A model generated the notes under the pieces. That model worked only from the letters and a program-made list of their open reading frames with translations, ran no database searches and had not been told where the DNA came from. A stretch of DNA of 64,000 nt from Paracoccus aestuarii (lineage in GTDB: Bacteria > Pseudomonadota > Alphaproteobacteria > Rhodobacterales > Rhodobacteraceae). The position numbers were made by a program, and so were the translations under genes. Position 1 is the first letter of the stretch. Each line of letters begins with the position of its first letter. Below are positions 1-8,519 of the stretch, in pieces. The stretch is from positions 62,001 through 126,000 of the forward strand of contig NZ_CP067170.1 of NCBI RefSeq assembly GCF_028553885.1, given 5' to 3'.

Positions 1-1023
1 CTTGTCGCAGGCCTGGGCAACATGGGCGTCAGCCATGCCCTGGCCTATCACGCCGATCCCGCATTCCGGATCGTGGGGCTGGTCAATCGCAGCCGACCGG
101 ACCTGCCCGAGGCGCTGCGGGGCTATCCGCTGTCGCAGGAGTTTGCCGAGGCGCTGGACCGGCTGCGCCCGGACCTGGTGTCGATCGCCACCTATTCCGA
201 CAGCCATGCCGAATTCGCGGTGGCGGCGATGCGGGCCGGCGCCCATGTCTTCGTCGAAAAGCCCCTGGCCACCACGCTGGAGGATGCCCGCCGCGTCGTC
301 GCCTGCGCTCGGCAGACGGGGCGCAAGCTGGTCGTGGGCTATATCCTGCGCCACCATCCCAGCTGGCAGCGCCTGATCGCCGAGGCGCGCGCCATGGGCG
401 GGCCCTATGTGTTCCGCCTGAACCTGAACCAGCAGTCCAGCGGCCCCACCTGGGCGGTCCACAAGGCGCTGATGCAGACCACGCCGCCCATCGTCGATTG
501 CGGCGTCCATTACGTCGACGTCATGTGCCAGATCACCGATGCCGCCCCGGTCGAGGTGCGCGGCATGGGCCTGCGCCTGTCCCAGGAGATCGCCCCCGAC
601 ATGTATAATTACGGCCATTTCCAGGTGCTGTTCGATGACGGATCGCTTGGCTGGTACGAGGCGGGATGGGGGCCAATGATGTCGGACACGGCCTTCTTCG
701 TGAAGGATGTCGTCACCCCCCAAGGCGCGGTGTCGATCCGCATGGCCGAGGATGCGCGCTCGGACGATATCGACACGCATACGCGGACATCGACCCTGCG
801 CCTGCACCGGGTCGGCGCGGGCGCGCGCGACATCAGCATGGCGGGCGAGCCGGGGCACCAGCAGCTCTGCGATGCGCAGGCGGGTTTCGTGTCGCGCGCC
901 ATCGCGGACGATCTGGACCTGGACCGGCACATGACGGATGCGCTGCGGTCGCTGGCGGTGTGTCTGGCCGCCGATGACAGCGTGCGTCGCGGCATCCCGA
1001 TCCGATTGCAGGGGGAGGCATAG
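1..1023 (+). CDS. Gfo/Idh/MocA family oxidoreductase (5' partial)
   Basis: The reading frame is open from the first base, so the gene begins before the window. The first visible residues contain a Rossmann GLGNMG dinucleotide-binding turn, normally within about 15 residues of the N-terminus, so little is missing. The family EKP motif lies near residue 87 of the visible part, followed by the C-terminal alpha/beta substrate domain. Members are cytoplasmic NAD(P)-dependent sugar or polyol dehydrogenases. It ends 2 bp before a UgpC-type ATPase gene and so is probably the tail of a sugar ABC operon running in from the left. The substrate cannot be read from the sequence. Its closeness to xylose genes makes a pentose possible, but that is inference. 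Confidence 0.85.
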   Translation, partial: LVAGLGNMGVSHALAYHADPAFRIVGLVNRSRPDLPEALRGYPLSQEFAEALDRLRPDLVSIATYSDSHAEFAVAAMRAGAHVFVEKPLATTLEDARRVVACARQTGRKLVVGYILRHHPSWQRLIAEARAMGGPYVFRLNLNQQSSGPTWAVHKALMQTTPPIVDCGVHYVDVMCQITDAAPVEVRGMGLRLSQEIAPDMYNYGHFQVLFDDGSLGWYEAGWGPMMSDTAFFVKDVVTPQGAVSIRMAEDARSDDIDTHTRTSTLRLHRVGAGARDISMAGEPGHQQLCDAQAGFVSRAIADDLDLDRHMTDALRSLAVCLAADDSVRRGIPIRLQGEA

Positions 1024-1025
1024 CC

Positions 1026-2027
1026 ATGGGTGCGCTGACGCTCAGCGGGGTCACCAAGTCCTTCGGGCGGACCGATGTCATCAAGGGCGTCGATCTGGAG
1101 GTCGCGGATGGCGAATTCTGCGTCTTCGTCGGCCCGTCGGGCTGCGGGAAATCGACCCTGCTGCGGATGATCGCGGGGCTGGAGGATGTGACCGCGGGCG
1201 ATGTCGCCATCGACGGGCGGCGGGTCAACGACCTGGCGCCCGCGCGGCGGCGGATCGCGATGGTGTTCCAGTCCTACGCGCTCTATCCGCATCTGACGGT
1301 GCGCGACAACATGGGCCTGGCCCTGCGCCAGGCGGGCGAGCCGCGCGACCGCATCCGCCAGGCGGTGGACAAGGCGGCGGGGATGCTGGCGCTCGGGCCG
1401 CTGCTGGACCGGCGCCCGGCCGAGCTGTCGGGCGGCCAGCGCCAGCGGGTGGCCATCGGGCGCGCCATCGTGCGCACCCCGCGGCTGTTCCTGTTCGACG
1501 AACCGCTGTCGAACCTGGACGCGGCCCTGCGCGTCGCCACCCGGATCGAGATCGCGCGCCTGCATCGCGACCTGGGCGCGACGATGATCTATGTCACCCA
1601 TGACCAGGTCGAGGCGATGACCCTGGCCGACAAGATCGTCGTGCTGCGCGGCGGGCGGGTGGAACAGGTGGGTGCGCCCATGGATCTCTACAACGATCCC
1701 GACAACACCTTCGTGGCCGGGTTCATCGGCAGCCCGCAGATGAATTTCCTGGCCGCCGGTCCCTTGGGGCTGCGCAGCGCGCAGGTGGGCATCCGGCCCG
1801 AACATCTGACGATATCCGCGGATGCGGGCCCCATCACGGGCCGCATCAGCCATGTCGAGAAGCTGGGCGGTGAAACGCTGGTCTATGTCGCGACCCCCGA
1901 TCACGGCTTGCTGACGGTGCGGCGGTTCGGCGAACACGACCATCAGGTGGACGCCCCGGTGCGGCTGACCCCCGATGCCGACCGGGCCTTCCATTTCGAC
2001 GCGGATGGCCGCCGGCTGCGCGGGTGA
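1026..2027 (+). CDS. UgpC/MalK-type sugar ABC transporter ATP-binding protein
   Basis: This 333-aa protein is the ATPase of a carbohydrate ABC importer. The Walker [10 protein letters not shown] spans residues 36-44, the Q-loop FQSYALYPH starts at 81, the LSGGQ signature is at 134-138, and Walker B FLFDEP is at 155-160. A C-terminal TOBE-type region follows from about 235. The start is supported by a purine-rich GGGGGAGG upstream. It follows the Gfo/Idh gene by 2 bp, so the two are co-transcribed. No permease or binding protein for it is visible; they should lie left of the window. It is slightly shorter than most family members (about 350-370 aa), mainly in the TOBE region. The transported sugar is unknown. 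Confidence 0.9.
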   Translation: MGALTLSGVTKSFGRTDVIKGVDLEVADGEFCVFVGPSGCGKSTLLRMIAGLEDVTAGDVAIDGRRVNDLAPARRRIAMVFQSYALYPHLTVRDNMGLALRQAGEPRDRIRQAVDKAAGMLALGPLLDRRPAELSGGQRQRVAIGRAIVRTPRLFLFDEPLSNLDAALRVATRIEIARLHRDLGATMIYVTHDQVEAMTLADKIVVLRGGRVEQVGAPMDLYNDPDNTFVAGFIGSPQMNFLAAGPLGLRSAQVGIRPEHLTISADAGPITGRISHVEKLGGETLVYVATPDHGLLTVRRFGEHDHQVDAPVRLTPDADRAFHFDADGRRLRG

Positions 2028-2033
2028 CCGGCC

Positions 2034-3200
2034 TCAGGCGCGGTGGGCCAAGCCGCGCGCGGCCAGGTTGCGCATCAGGGCCGACGCGCCGAAGGTCCAT
2101 TCCGGGCAGCGATCCGACCGATCGACCCGGTTCACCAACCGGCCGAGCCGCGGCGAGGCGATCTGGACCAGATCGCCCAGCTCATGCGTGAAGCCCTGGC
2201 CCGGGCCGCGGCGGTCCTTGACCGGGGCGAACATCGTGCCCAGAAACAGCACCGCCCCGTCGGGATATTGATGCGACGGGTTCAGCAGCTGCGCGGCCAG
2301 ATCGGCGGGGGTGCGGCTGATCGCCTCCATCCGGCTCTCGCCCTCCATCACGAAGCCGTCCAGGCCCTCGACCCGCAGCGTGACGGTCGCGGTTTCCAGA
2401 TCGGCCATGGTGAAGTCCTGATCCAGCAGCCGGATGAACGGCCCCAAGGCGCAGGAGGCGTTGTTGTCCTTGGCCTTGCCCAGCAGCAGCGCGGACCGCC
2501 CCTCGACATCGCGCAGGTTCACGTCATTGCCCAATGTCGCGCCGATGATCGCCCCGTCGGCGCGGATGACCAGGACGATTTCGGGTTCGGGATTGTTCCA
2601 GTCGGACATGGGGTGGATGCCCACCAGATCGCCGCAGCCGACCGATGACAAGGGCTGAGCCTTGGTGAAGATCTCGGCATCCGGGCCGATGCCCACCTCC
2701 AGATATTGCGACCAGAGGCCCATCTGCTGCAGCAGAGCCTTGACCTGGGCCGCCTTGTCGGACCCCGCGCGCAACGCGCGCAGGCTGGGGCCGATCACCG
2801 GTTCCAGCCGCGCGCGGATCGCCGCGGCGCGGGCGTGATCGCCGCGGGCCTGTTCCTCGATCACGCGCTCGATCATGCTGCCGGCGAAGGTGACGCCCGC
2901 GGCCTTGACCGCCGCCAGGTCCACCGGCGCCAGCAGCCGCCCCAGGCTGCCGTCCAGAAACCCGTCCAGCGGCCCCAGATCGGCCAGGTCGGTCCGGGCC
3001 GTGACCTGCGCCAGGTCGGGCCGTTCCAGCAGCGCGGACATGGTCGCGGCGACGGGGGCCAGGTCGAAGACCCGCCCGTCCCGGATCACCACGGGGCAGG
3101 GGCCGCCTTGGGCCTCGGACCAGACCCGGCCCAGCAGGCGGGCGCGCCCGGCGTCGTCGGGCAGGATCTGCGCTGCGGTCAGGACCGGCCTTGGCGTCAT
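2034..3200 (-). CDS. xylX: 2-keto-3-deoxy-D-xylonate dehydratase (FAH family)
   Basis: This 388-aa protein belongs to the fumarylacetoacetate hydrolase family and resembles Caulobacter XylX along its length, including the stretches GLWSQYLEV, IGPDAEIFTK, WNNPEPE, GNDVNLRD, KDNNASCA, QYPDG and GQGFTH. XylX dehydrates 2-keto-3-deoxy-xylonate to 2-oxoglutarate semialdehyde in the Weimberg pathway. The acidic metal-ligand cluster of the family falls around NNPEPE and the following conserved Glu/Asp residues. I chose the start at 3200, not the upstream in-frame ATG at 3230, because a strong GGAGGG lies 5 bases before it and the longer N-terminus would swallow an operator-like palindrome. The partner xylD lies 1.1 kb away on the same strand. 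Confidence 0.9.
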   Translation of the reverse strand: MTPRPVLTAAQILPDDAGRARLLGRVWSEAQGGPCPVVIRDGRVFDLAPVAATMSALLERPDLAQVTARTDLADLGPLDGFLDGSLGRLLAPVDLAAVKAAGVTFAGSMIERVIEEQARGDHARAAAIRARLEPVIGPSLRALRAGSDKAAQVKALLQQMGLWSQYLEVGIGPDAEIFTKAQPLSSVGCGDLVGIHPMSDWNNPEPEIVLVIRADGAIIGATLGNDVNLRDVEGRSALLLGKAKDNNASCALGPFIRLLDQDFTMADLETATVTLRVEGLDGFVMEGESRMEAISRTPADLAAQLLNPSHQYPDGAVLFLGTMFAPVKDRRGPGQGFTHELGDLVQIASPRLGRLVNRVDRSDRCPEWTFGASALMRNLAARGLAHRA

Positions 3201-3219
3201 GGAAACCCTCCTGCCAATT

Positions 3220-3230
3220 TTGTCAGACAA
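3220..3230. promoter_or_regulatory. Candidate GntR (FadR-type) operator upstream of xylX
   Basis: TTGTCAGACAA is a perfect 5-bp inverted repeat around one base. It matches the general FadR-subfamily operator pattern TnGTnnnACnA and sits 20 bp before the xylX start. A close relative, TTGTCTGATCAA, lies between xylD and the FCD-type GntR gene. Binding by that regulator is inferred. Confidence 0.5.
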
Positions 3231-3338
3231 CCTGACGTGACAGTAGGGGCAGGGCCAAGGCCCTGTCCAGCCGCAATCCGCTGGCCCCGGGGCGCAAAGG
3301 GCGGTTAACCTGCGCGGGCATCAAGGAAGGAGGGCGCG

Positions 3339-4079
3339 ATGGTTCAGGGCAGGACGGTGCTGATCACGGGGGCAAGCCGGGGGATCGGGGCTGCGGCGGC
3401 GCGCGCCTTCGCGCAGGCGGGCGCGGTGGTCGGGCTGATGGCGCGCGACGGCGATGCCGTGGCGGCGCTGGCGCGGGAACTGGACGGCGTGGCCCTGCAG
3501 GGCGACGTGTCTGATGCGGCCGCGATGCAGGATGCGGTGGCGCGCATGACCGACCGGACCGGGCGGCTGGACGTGCTGGTCAACAATGCCGGGCTGATCG
3601 GCCCGATGGCCCGGATCGAGGATGCCGATCCCGCCGATTGGGCGCGCACCATCGACGTGAACGTGATGGGCGTCTTTCACGGCATGCGCGCGGCCCTGCC
3701 GGTGATGCGCCGGGCCGGGGGCGGCACGATCCTGACCGTGGGATCGGGCGCTGCCCACAAGCCGCAGGAGGGGTGGAGCGCCTATTGCGCCAGCAAGGCC
3801 GGCGCGCTGATGCTGACCGCCGCCCTGGATCACGAGGCCCGCGCCGACGGCATCCGCGCCATCAGCCTGTCGCCCGGCACCGTCGCCACGGACATGCAGG
3901 CCGCGATCCGCGACAGCGGCATCAACCCGGTCAGCCGCCTGGACTGGTCGGCGCATATCCCGCCCGAATGGCCCGCCCGGGCGCTGGTCTGGATGTGTTC
4001 GGCCGAGGCGGACGATTACCTGGGGGCCGAGGTCTCGCTGCGCGACGAGGCGCTGCGGCGGCGCATCGGGCTGATCTGA
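3339..4079 (+). CDS. SDR family NAD(P)-dependent oxidoreductase
   Basis: This 246-aa classical short-chain dehydrogenase has the cofactor motif TGASRGIG at residues 10-17, NNAG at 83-86 and a catalytic set of Ser137, Tyr150 and Lys154 (YCASK). The start follows an AAGGAGG ribosome-binding site. It lies between xylX and xylD but on the opposite strand, so it may act in the same sugar pathway (sugar or alcohol oxidation). It does not show special likeness to Caulobacter XylB xylose dehydrogenase, so I do not name it. A small GGCGG/CCGCC hairpin follows the stop. The next gene starts 59 bp downstream on the same strand. Confidence 0.85.
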   Translation: MVQGRTVLITGASRGIGAAAARAFAQAGAVVGLMARDGDAVAALARELDGVALQGDVSDAAAMQDAVARMTDRTGRLDVLVNNAGLIGPMARIEDADPADWARTIDVNVMGVFHGMRAALPVMRRAGGGTILTVGSGAAHKPQEGWSAYCASKAGALMLTAALDHEARADGIRAISLSPGTVATDMQAAIRDSGINPVSRLDWSAHIPPEWPARALVWMCSAEADDYLGAEVSLRDEALRRRIGLI

Positions 4080-4138
4080 GGCGGTTCGATTCCGCCCCCG
4101 GCGGCGTTGGGGCCGACACCCTTTGGAAAGGATCCGCA

Positions 4139-4342
4139 ATGGCGCGCTTCGTCATCGTCATGGGGGCCGCCCCCCAGCTGAAGCTGTCCCGAACGGGCCG
4201 CGAATTCGACGCGGCCCTGCAGCCCATGGCCTTCGACAGCCATCAGGCGGCCTGGGACTATGTGCTGCGCCACAGCGAGGAGCCGCCCCTGAAGGGCCAC
4301 CGCGCCGAGATCATCGAGGACCTGTCGCTGCGGGATCAGTGA
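4139..4342 (+). CDS. Hypothetical 67-aa protein
   Basis: A small soluble protein without signal peptide or membrane segment, beginning MARFVIVMGAAPQLKLSRTG. I do not recognise a family. It is supported as a real gene by a good GGAAAGGA ribosome-binding site ending about 5 bases before the ATG, the same direction and closeness as the upstream SDR gene (59 bp), and normal amino-acid composition. Its last 7 bp overlap the last 7 bp of the convergent xylD gene. A role in the xylose cluster is possible but unproven. Confidence 0.6.
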   Translation: MARFVIVMGAAPQLKLSRTGREFDAALQPMAFDSHQAAWDYVLRHSEEPPLKGHRAEIIEDLSLRDQ

Positions 4343-6111
4343 TTGTGGCGGGGCGGGGTGGCGGCGATGCCGCGGAAATCCTCGGTCCCGCGGATGGTGG
4401 CGCCGTCATCCATCTGGGTCACCGTCTGGCGATACATCCGCTGCCACGGCGTGGCCGAGGGCGGCACGGGGGGCGGGCCATCGGCCCTGCGGCGCGCGAT
4501 CTCGGCATCATCCACCAGCATGTCGCAGCGCCCCTGGTTCAGGTCGATGCGGATGCGGTCGCCTGTGCGCAGCCAGGCCAGCCCGCCCCCCGCCGCGCTT
4601 TCGGGCGCCGCGTTCAGGATCGAGGGGCTGTCCGCCGTCCCCGACTGGCGCCCGTCGCCGATGGTCGGCAGGCTGCGGATGCCGCGCCTCAGCAGGCGGT
4701 CGGGGGGCTGCATGTTCACCACCTCGGCCGATCCGGGCCAGCCCAGGGGGCCCGCGCCGCGGATCACCAGGATCGAATCCTCGTCGATCGCCAGCGCGGG
4801 GTCGTTGATCCGGTCGTGATAATCGCCAGATCCGTCAAAAACGAAGGCCGTGCCCTCGAACACCCCCTCATGGCCGGGGCGCGACAGGTATCGGGCGCGG
4901 AAATCGTCCGAGATCACGCTGGTCTTCATGATCGCGAAATCAAAGAGGTTGCCCTTCAGGACCAGGAACCCCGCGCGGTCCATCAGGGGCGCGTCATAGG
5001 GGCGGATGACCTCGCGGTCGGTGGCCTCGCGCCCCTCCAGGTTCCGGGCCATGACCGCGCCCGTGACCGTCAGGCATTGGCCGTCCAACTGCCCCGCCTG
5101 AAACAATTCCCACATGATGGCGGGGACGCCGCCGGCGCGGTGGAAGCGTTCCCCCAGATAGGCGCCCGCCGGCTGGACATTGGCCAGCAGCGGGATGTCA
5201 TGGCCATGGACCTGCCAGTCCGACGGTTCCAGCGCGACGCCCGCATGTTTCGCCATCGCCATCAGATGCGGCTGCGCGTTGGTGGACCCGCCGATGGCCG
5301 AATTGACCCGGATCGCGTTCAGGAAGGCCGCCCGCGTCAGGATCCGGGACGGGCGCAGGTCCTCATGCACGATCCGGACCGCGCGCAGCCCGGTGCGATA
5401 GGCGATCTGGCCGCGTTCGCGATAGGCGGCGGGGATCGCCGCGCAGCCGGTCAGGGACATGCCCAAGGCCTCGGCGATGGCGTTCATGGTCGATGCCGTG
5501 CCCATCGTGTTGCAATGCCCGATGGACGGCGCGCTGTCCAAGGCGGTCTGCAGGAAGTCCTCGCGCGTGATCTCGCCCGCCGCATATCGGCGCCGCGACT
5601 GCCAGATGACGGTGCCGGACCCGACCAGGCGCCCCTCGTGCCAGCCGTCCAGCATCGGCCCGCCCGACAGCACGATGGCGGGAATGTCCACCGTCGCCGC
5701 CGCCATGATCGCCGATGGCGTGGTCTTGTCGCAGCCCGTCGTCAGCACCACCCCGTCGAAGGGATAGCCGTAGAGCAGCTCGACCAGCCCCATATAGGCC
5801 AGGTTGCGGTCCAGCGCGGCGGTGGGGCGCTTGCAGTTCTCGAACAGCGGATGGCTGGGGAATTCGATGGCGATGCCGCCCGCGTCGCGGATGCCGTCGC
5901 GCACGCGTTTGGCCAGGTCCAGATGGTGGCGGTTGCAGGGGTTCAGGTCGCTGCCCGATTGCGCGATGCCGATGATCGGGCGGCCGGATCGCAGCTCCTC
6001 CGGGGTGGTGCCGTAATTCATGAACCGCTCCAGATAGAGCGCGGTCATGTCGGCATGGTCGGGATTGTCGAACCAGTCCTGCGATCGTAGGCGGCGGGGG
6101 CGGTCGGTCAT
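4336..6111 (-). CDS. xylD: D-xylonate dehydratase (IlvD/Edd family)
   Basis: This 591-aa protein is a full-length IlvD/Edd dehydratase very similar to Caulobacter XylD from the RSQDWFDNPDH start to the PRHNH end. It converts D-xylonate to 2-keto-3-deoxy-xylonate. Three cysteines expected to hold the iron-sulfur cluster are Cys59 (SDLNPCN), Cys127 (TTGCDKTTP) and Cys200 (GHCNTMGTAS). The start at 6111 is preferred over an ATG 45 bp upstream: GAAGGA lies about 7 bases before it, and the Caulobacter protein starts at the equivalent place. L-arabonate dehydratases are close relatives, but the xylX neighbour supports xylonate. A divergent GntR gene and an operator-like site lie just upstream. Confidence 0.92.
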   Translation of the reverse strand: MTDRPRRLRSQDWFDNPDHADMTALYLERFMNYGTTPEELRSGRPIIGIAQSGSDLNPCNRHHLDLAKRVRDGIRDAGGIAIEFPSHPLFENCKRPTAALDRNLAYMGLVELLYGYPFDGVVLTTGCDKTTPSAIMAAATVDIPAIVLSGGPMLDGWHEGRLVGSGTVIWQSRRRYAAGEITREDFLQTALDSAPSIGHCNTMGTASTMNAIAEALGMSLTGCAAIPAAYRERGQIAYRTGLRAVRIVHEDLRPSRILTRAAFLNAIRVNSAIGGSTNAQPHLMAMAKHAGVALEPSDWQVHGHDIPLLANVQPAGAYLGERFHRAGGVPAIMWELFQAGQLDGQCLTVTGAVMARNLEGREATDREVIRPYDAPLMDRAGFLVLKGNLFDFAIMKTSVISDDFRARYLSRPGHEGVFEGTAFVFDGSGDYHDRINDPALAIDEDSILVIRGAGPLGWPGSAEVVNMQPPDRLLRRGIRSLPTIGDGRQSGTADSPSILNAAPESAAGGGLAWLRTGDRIRIDLNQGRCDMLVDDAEIARRRADGPPPVPPSATPWQRMYRQTVTQMDDGATIRGTEDFRGIAATPPRHNH

Positions 6112-6144
6112 GACGGATCCTTCGGATGGCGGTCGGTCATAGGA

Positions 6145-6156
6145 TTGTCTGATCAA
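6145..6156. promoter_or_regulatory. Candidate GntR operator between xylD and gntR
   Basis: TTGTCTGATCAA shares its first eight bases and final CAA with the complement of the palindrome before xylX, with one extra T between them. The outer ATTG...CAAT is also symmetric. It lies in the 82-bp divergent spacer, where autoregulation plus control of xylD would be expected. Confidence 0.45.
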
Positions 6157-6193
6157 TCTTGAACATCAACCCCAAGGGACCGATGATGCCGCG

Positions 6194-6904
6194 ATGAGCG
6201 ATTTCACCCCGATCCAACGGCACGGTCATCTGCCCGCGCGCATCGCCGCCGAGCTGGGCGCGCGGATCGAACGCGGCCTGCTGAAGCCCGGCGACCGCCT
6301 GCCGACCGAGCTGGCGCTGACCCGCAGCTTCGCGGTCAGCCGCACCGTCGTGCGCGAGGCCATCGCCCAGCTGCGCAACGAGGGCCTGATCGAGACGCGG
6401 CAGGGCGCGGGGGCCTTCGTCATCCAGCGCGCCGCCCGCCATATCCGGCTGGACGATGCGCAGGCGATGGCGCCCCATGCCTTCCAGGACCTGTTCCAGC
6501 TGCGCCTGCCCTTGGAGATCGAGGCCGCGGGTCTGGCCGCCCTGCATCGCGGCCCCGACCATCTGGACCGGATGGACGACGCCTTGGCCCGCATGGCGGG
6601 CGGCGATGACGGCGCGGCGGTGATGCAGGCCGATCTGGATTTCCACCGCATCATCGCCGAGGCGACGGGCAACGCCTATTTTGTCCAGTTCCTGGGCGCG
6701 ATCTCGGACCGGATCCTGTCCACGATCATCGAATCGCGCGACCGTCAGAGCCCGGAGCGCATCGCCCCGCTGATCGACCGCGAACACCGCGCCCTGCGCG
6801 ACGCCATCGGCCAGGGCGAACCCGCCGAGGCCCGCGCGGCGATGCGCCGCCACATGTTGCAATCGGCGGCCCGGGTCGGGCTGCGGCTGCAGGTCCTGGG
6901 CTGA
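6194..6904 (+). CDS. GntR-family (FCD/FadR-type) transcriptional regulator
   Basis: This 236-aa protein has an N-terminal winged helix-turn-helix (about residues 10-80, with LPTELALTRSFAVSRTVVRE) and an FCD ligand domain (about 95-225) including the DLDFHRIIAEATGN metal-site motif and a later ...REHRALRDAI helix. Such regulators usually repress sugar-acid catabolism and release DNA on binding a pathway intermediate. It diverges from xylD with 82 bp between them. Two similar palindromic sites, one in this spacer and one before xylX, suggest that it controls both. AAGGGAC before the ATG serves as ribosome-binding site. Confidence 0.88.
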   Translation: MSDFTPIQRHGHLPARIAAELGARIERGLLKPGDRLPTELALTRSFAVSRTVVREAIAQLRNEGLIETRQGAGAFVIQRAARHIRLDDAQAMAPHAFQDLFQLRLPLEIEAAGLAALHRGPDHLDRMDDALARMAGGDDGAAVMQADLDFHRIIAEATGNAYFVQFLGAISDRILSTIIESRDRQSPERIAPLIDREHRALRDAIGQGEPAEARAAMRRHMLQSAARVGLRLQVLG

Positions 6905-6908
6905 TCCT

Positions 6909-7361
6909 TCAGGCCCGCCGATCCTTGGGCGACCCCATCACGATATGCGAGGTGATCGCGTTGACATGCGACCGGGTGCCCGGCACCTCGGTATGGAAGC
7001 GTTTGTAATCGGCCAGCCCCGCGCATTCGACGCGCAGCAGGTATTCGAAGGCCCCCGCGATGTTGTGGCATTCGGCGACCTCCGGGGCGATGGCCATGGC
7101 GCGCTCGAACCCCTCCTGCGCGGCCTTGGTGTGATGGGACAGGCCGACCATGACATAGACCGCAAAGCCCCGCCCCGTGCGGTCCGGGTCCGTCCTGACG
7201 CCATAGCCGCGGATCAGGCCCGTGCGCTCCATCTCGGCCACGCGGCGCAGGCAGGCGGAGGGCGACAGGCTCACCCGCTCGGCCAGCTGGACATTGCTGA
7301 TCCGGGCATTCGCGGCCAGTTCGCGCAATATCTTCTGGTCTATGGGGTCGATTGCCGTCAT
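6909..7361 (-). CDS. Lrp/AsnC-family transcriptional regulator
   Basis: This 150-aa protein has an N-terminal AsnC helix-turn-helix (IDQKILRELAANARISNVQL, then SLSPSACLRRV) and a C-terminal RAM (ActR-like) ligand domain. I set the start at the ATG at 7361, with AAAGGA 7 bases upstream; the frame stays open far beyond but that part lacks coding character. It diverges from a LysE-type exporter gene 94 bp away, the classic arrangement in which an Lrp regulator senses an amino acid and controls its export. It ends 4 bp from the end of the convergent GntR gene. Confidence 0.88.
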   Translation of the reverse strand: MTAIDPIDQKILRELAANARISNVQLAERVSLSPSACLRRVAEMERTGLIRGYGVRTDPDRTGRGFAVYVMVGLSHHTKAAQEGFERAMAIAPEVAECHNIAGAFEYLLRVECAGLADYKRFHTEVPGTRSHVNAITSHIVMGSPKDRRA

Positions 7362-7454
7362 TCGTTGCGTCCTTTCGCCTGTCCCGTCAATCTTTGACGA
7401 AACATTGTGCCGCGCAAGCCGTAGAGTCGCCCCGACCCCGTATCGGAGCCGATC

Positions 7455-8045
7455 ATGACCCCCACCCTTCTTCTGGCCCTGCTGGGCTTTGCCTTCATCA
7501 CCACCGTCACGCCGGGGCCGAACAACGTGATGCTGATGGCGTCCGGCGCGAATTTCGGGTTCCGCCGCACGGTGCCGCATATGCTGGGGATCGCCTTGGG
7601 GGTGTCGCTGATGGCGCTGCTGGTCGGGCTGGGGCTGATGGCGCTGTTCGAGGCGGCCCCGGTCCTGGGGCAGGTGCTGCGGGTGGTGTCGGTCCTCTAT
7701 CTGCTGTGGCTGGCGTGGCGGATCGCCACCGCCGCGCCGATCCGCGACCGGCCCGCGCAGGCGCGCCCGATGACCGGCCTGCAGGCGGCCGCCTTTCAAT
7801 GGGTGAACCCCAAGGCCTGGGCCATGTGCCTGTCGGCGGTCACGATCTATGCGCCGGACCGCTCGCTGGCCTCGGTGCTGATCGTCGCGGGGGCCTTCGC
7901 GCTGGTGTCGCTGCCCGCGATCTCGGTCTGGGCCTGGCTGGGCACGGTGATCCGGGCCTGGCTGTCCAGCCCGGCGCGGCTGCGGGTCTTCAACCTGACC
8001 ATGGCGGGGCTGCTGGTCCTGTCGCTCTATCCGATGCTGGCGTGA
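7455..8045 (+). CDS. LysE/RhtB-family amino-acid exporter
   Basis: This 196-aa, very hydrophobic protein has about six membrane segments and the family N-terminal signature TPGPNNVMLMASG near residues 20-32. LysE/RhtB proteins expel amino acids or their derivatives by exchange with protons. The divergent Lrp gene is the likely regulator. Its stop lies 3 bp from the stop of the convergent phosphoesterase gene. The substrate cannot be inferred from sequence alone. Confidence 0.88.
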   Translation: MTPTLLLALLGFAFITTVTPGPNNVMLMASGANFGFRRTVPHMLGIALGVSLMALLVGLGLMALFEAAPVLGQVLRVVSVLYLLWLAWRIATAAPIRDRPAQARPMTGLQAAAFQWVNPKAWAMCLSAVTIYAPDRSLASVLIVAGAFALVSLPAISVWAWLGTVIRAWLSSPARLRVFNLTMAGLLVLSLYPMLA

Positions 8046-8048
8046 TCG

Positions 8049-8507
8049 TCAGACGGGCAGGGGGTGGATCTCGGCGCGCGGGCGGCCGCCATCCTGCCAC
8101 AGGAAGGCCAGCGTGACGGGCAGGCGAAAGCGGCGCGGACCCGCGGCCCCCGGGTTCAGCCACAGGATGCCGCCCGCCTCCTCGATCCCCGGCTTGTGGG
8201 AATGGCCCGAGATGACGACATTCCACCCCTCGGCCCGGGGATCGGCCCGCAGCGTCTTGCGGTCATGGATCATGTGGATGCGCAGCGCGCCGAAGGTCAC
8301 GCTGGCCGTCGGCGGCAGGGCATCGGCCCAAGGCCCGCGGTCGATATTGCCACGGATCGCGGTCAGGGGGGCGATGCGCGCCAAGCGGTCCAGATGCGCG
8401 GGATCGCCAATATCGCCCGCATGCAGGATGCGGTCCACCCCCGCCAGCGCGGCCAACGCCTGCGTGCGCAGCAGGCCATGCGTGTCCGATATGACGCCGA
8501 TCCGCAT
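8049..8507 (-). CDS. YfcE/MJ0936-type metallophosphoesterase
   Basis: This 152-aa calcineurin-like phosphoesterase carries the metal-binding blocks in order: SDTHG near residues 7-11, HAGDIGD near 29-35, GNID near 53 and GHSHKP near 100. Family members hydrolyse phosphodiesters using two metal ions and are cytoplasmic. The length is typical of the compact YfcE group. It lies 12 bp downstream of the methionine aminopeptidase gene on the same strand, so the two are probably co-transcribed. The physiological substrate is unknown. Confidence 0.88.
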   Translation of the reverse strand: MRIGVISDTHGLLRTQALAALAGVDRILHAGDIGDPAHLDRLARIAPLTAIRGNIDRGPWADALPPTASVTFGALRIHMIHDRKTLRADPRAEGWNVVISGHSHKPGIEEAGGILWLNPGAAGPRRFRLPVTLAFLWQDGGRPRAEIHPLPV

Positions 8508-8519
8508 GGGGCCGCCCGA

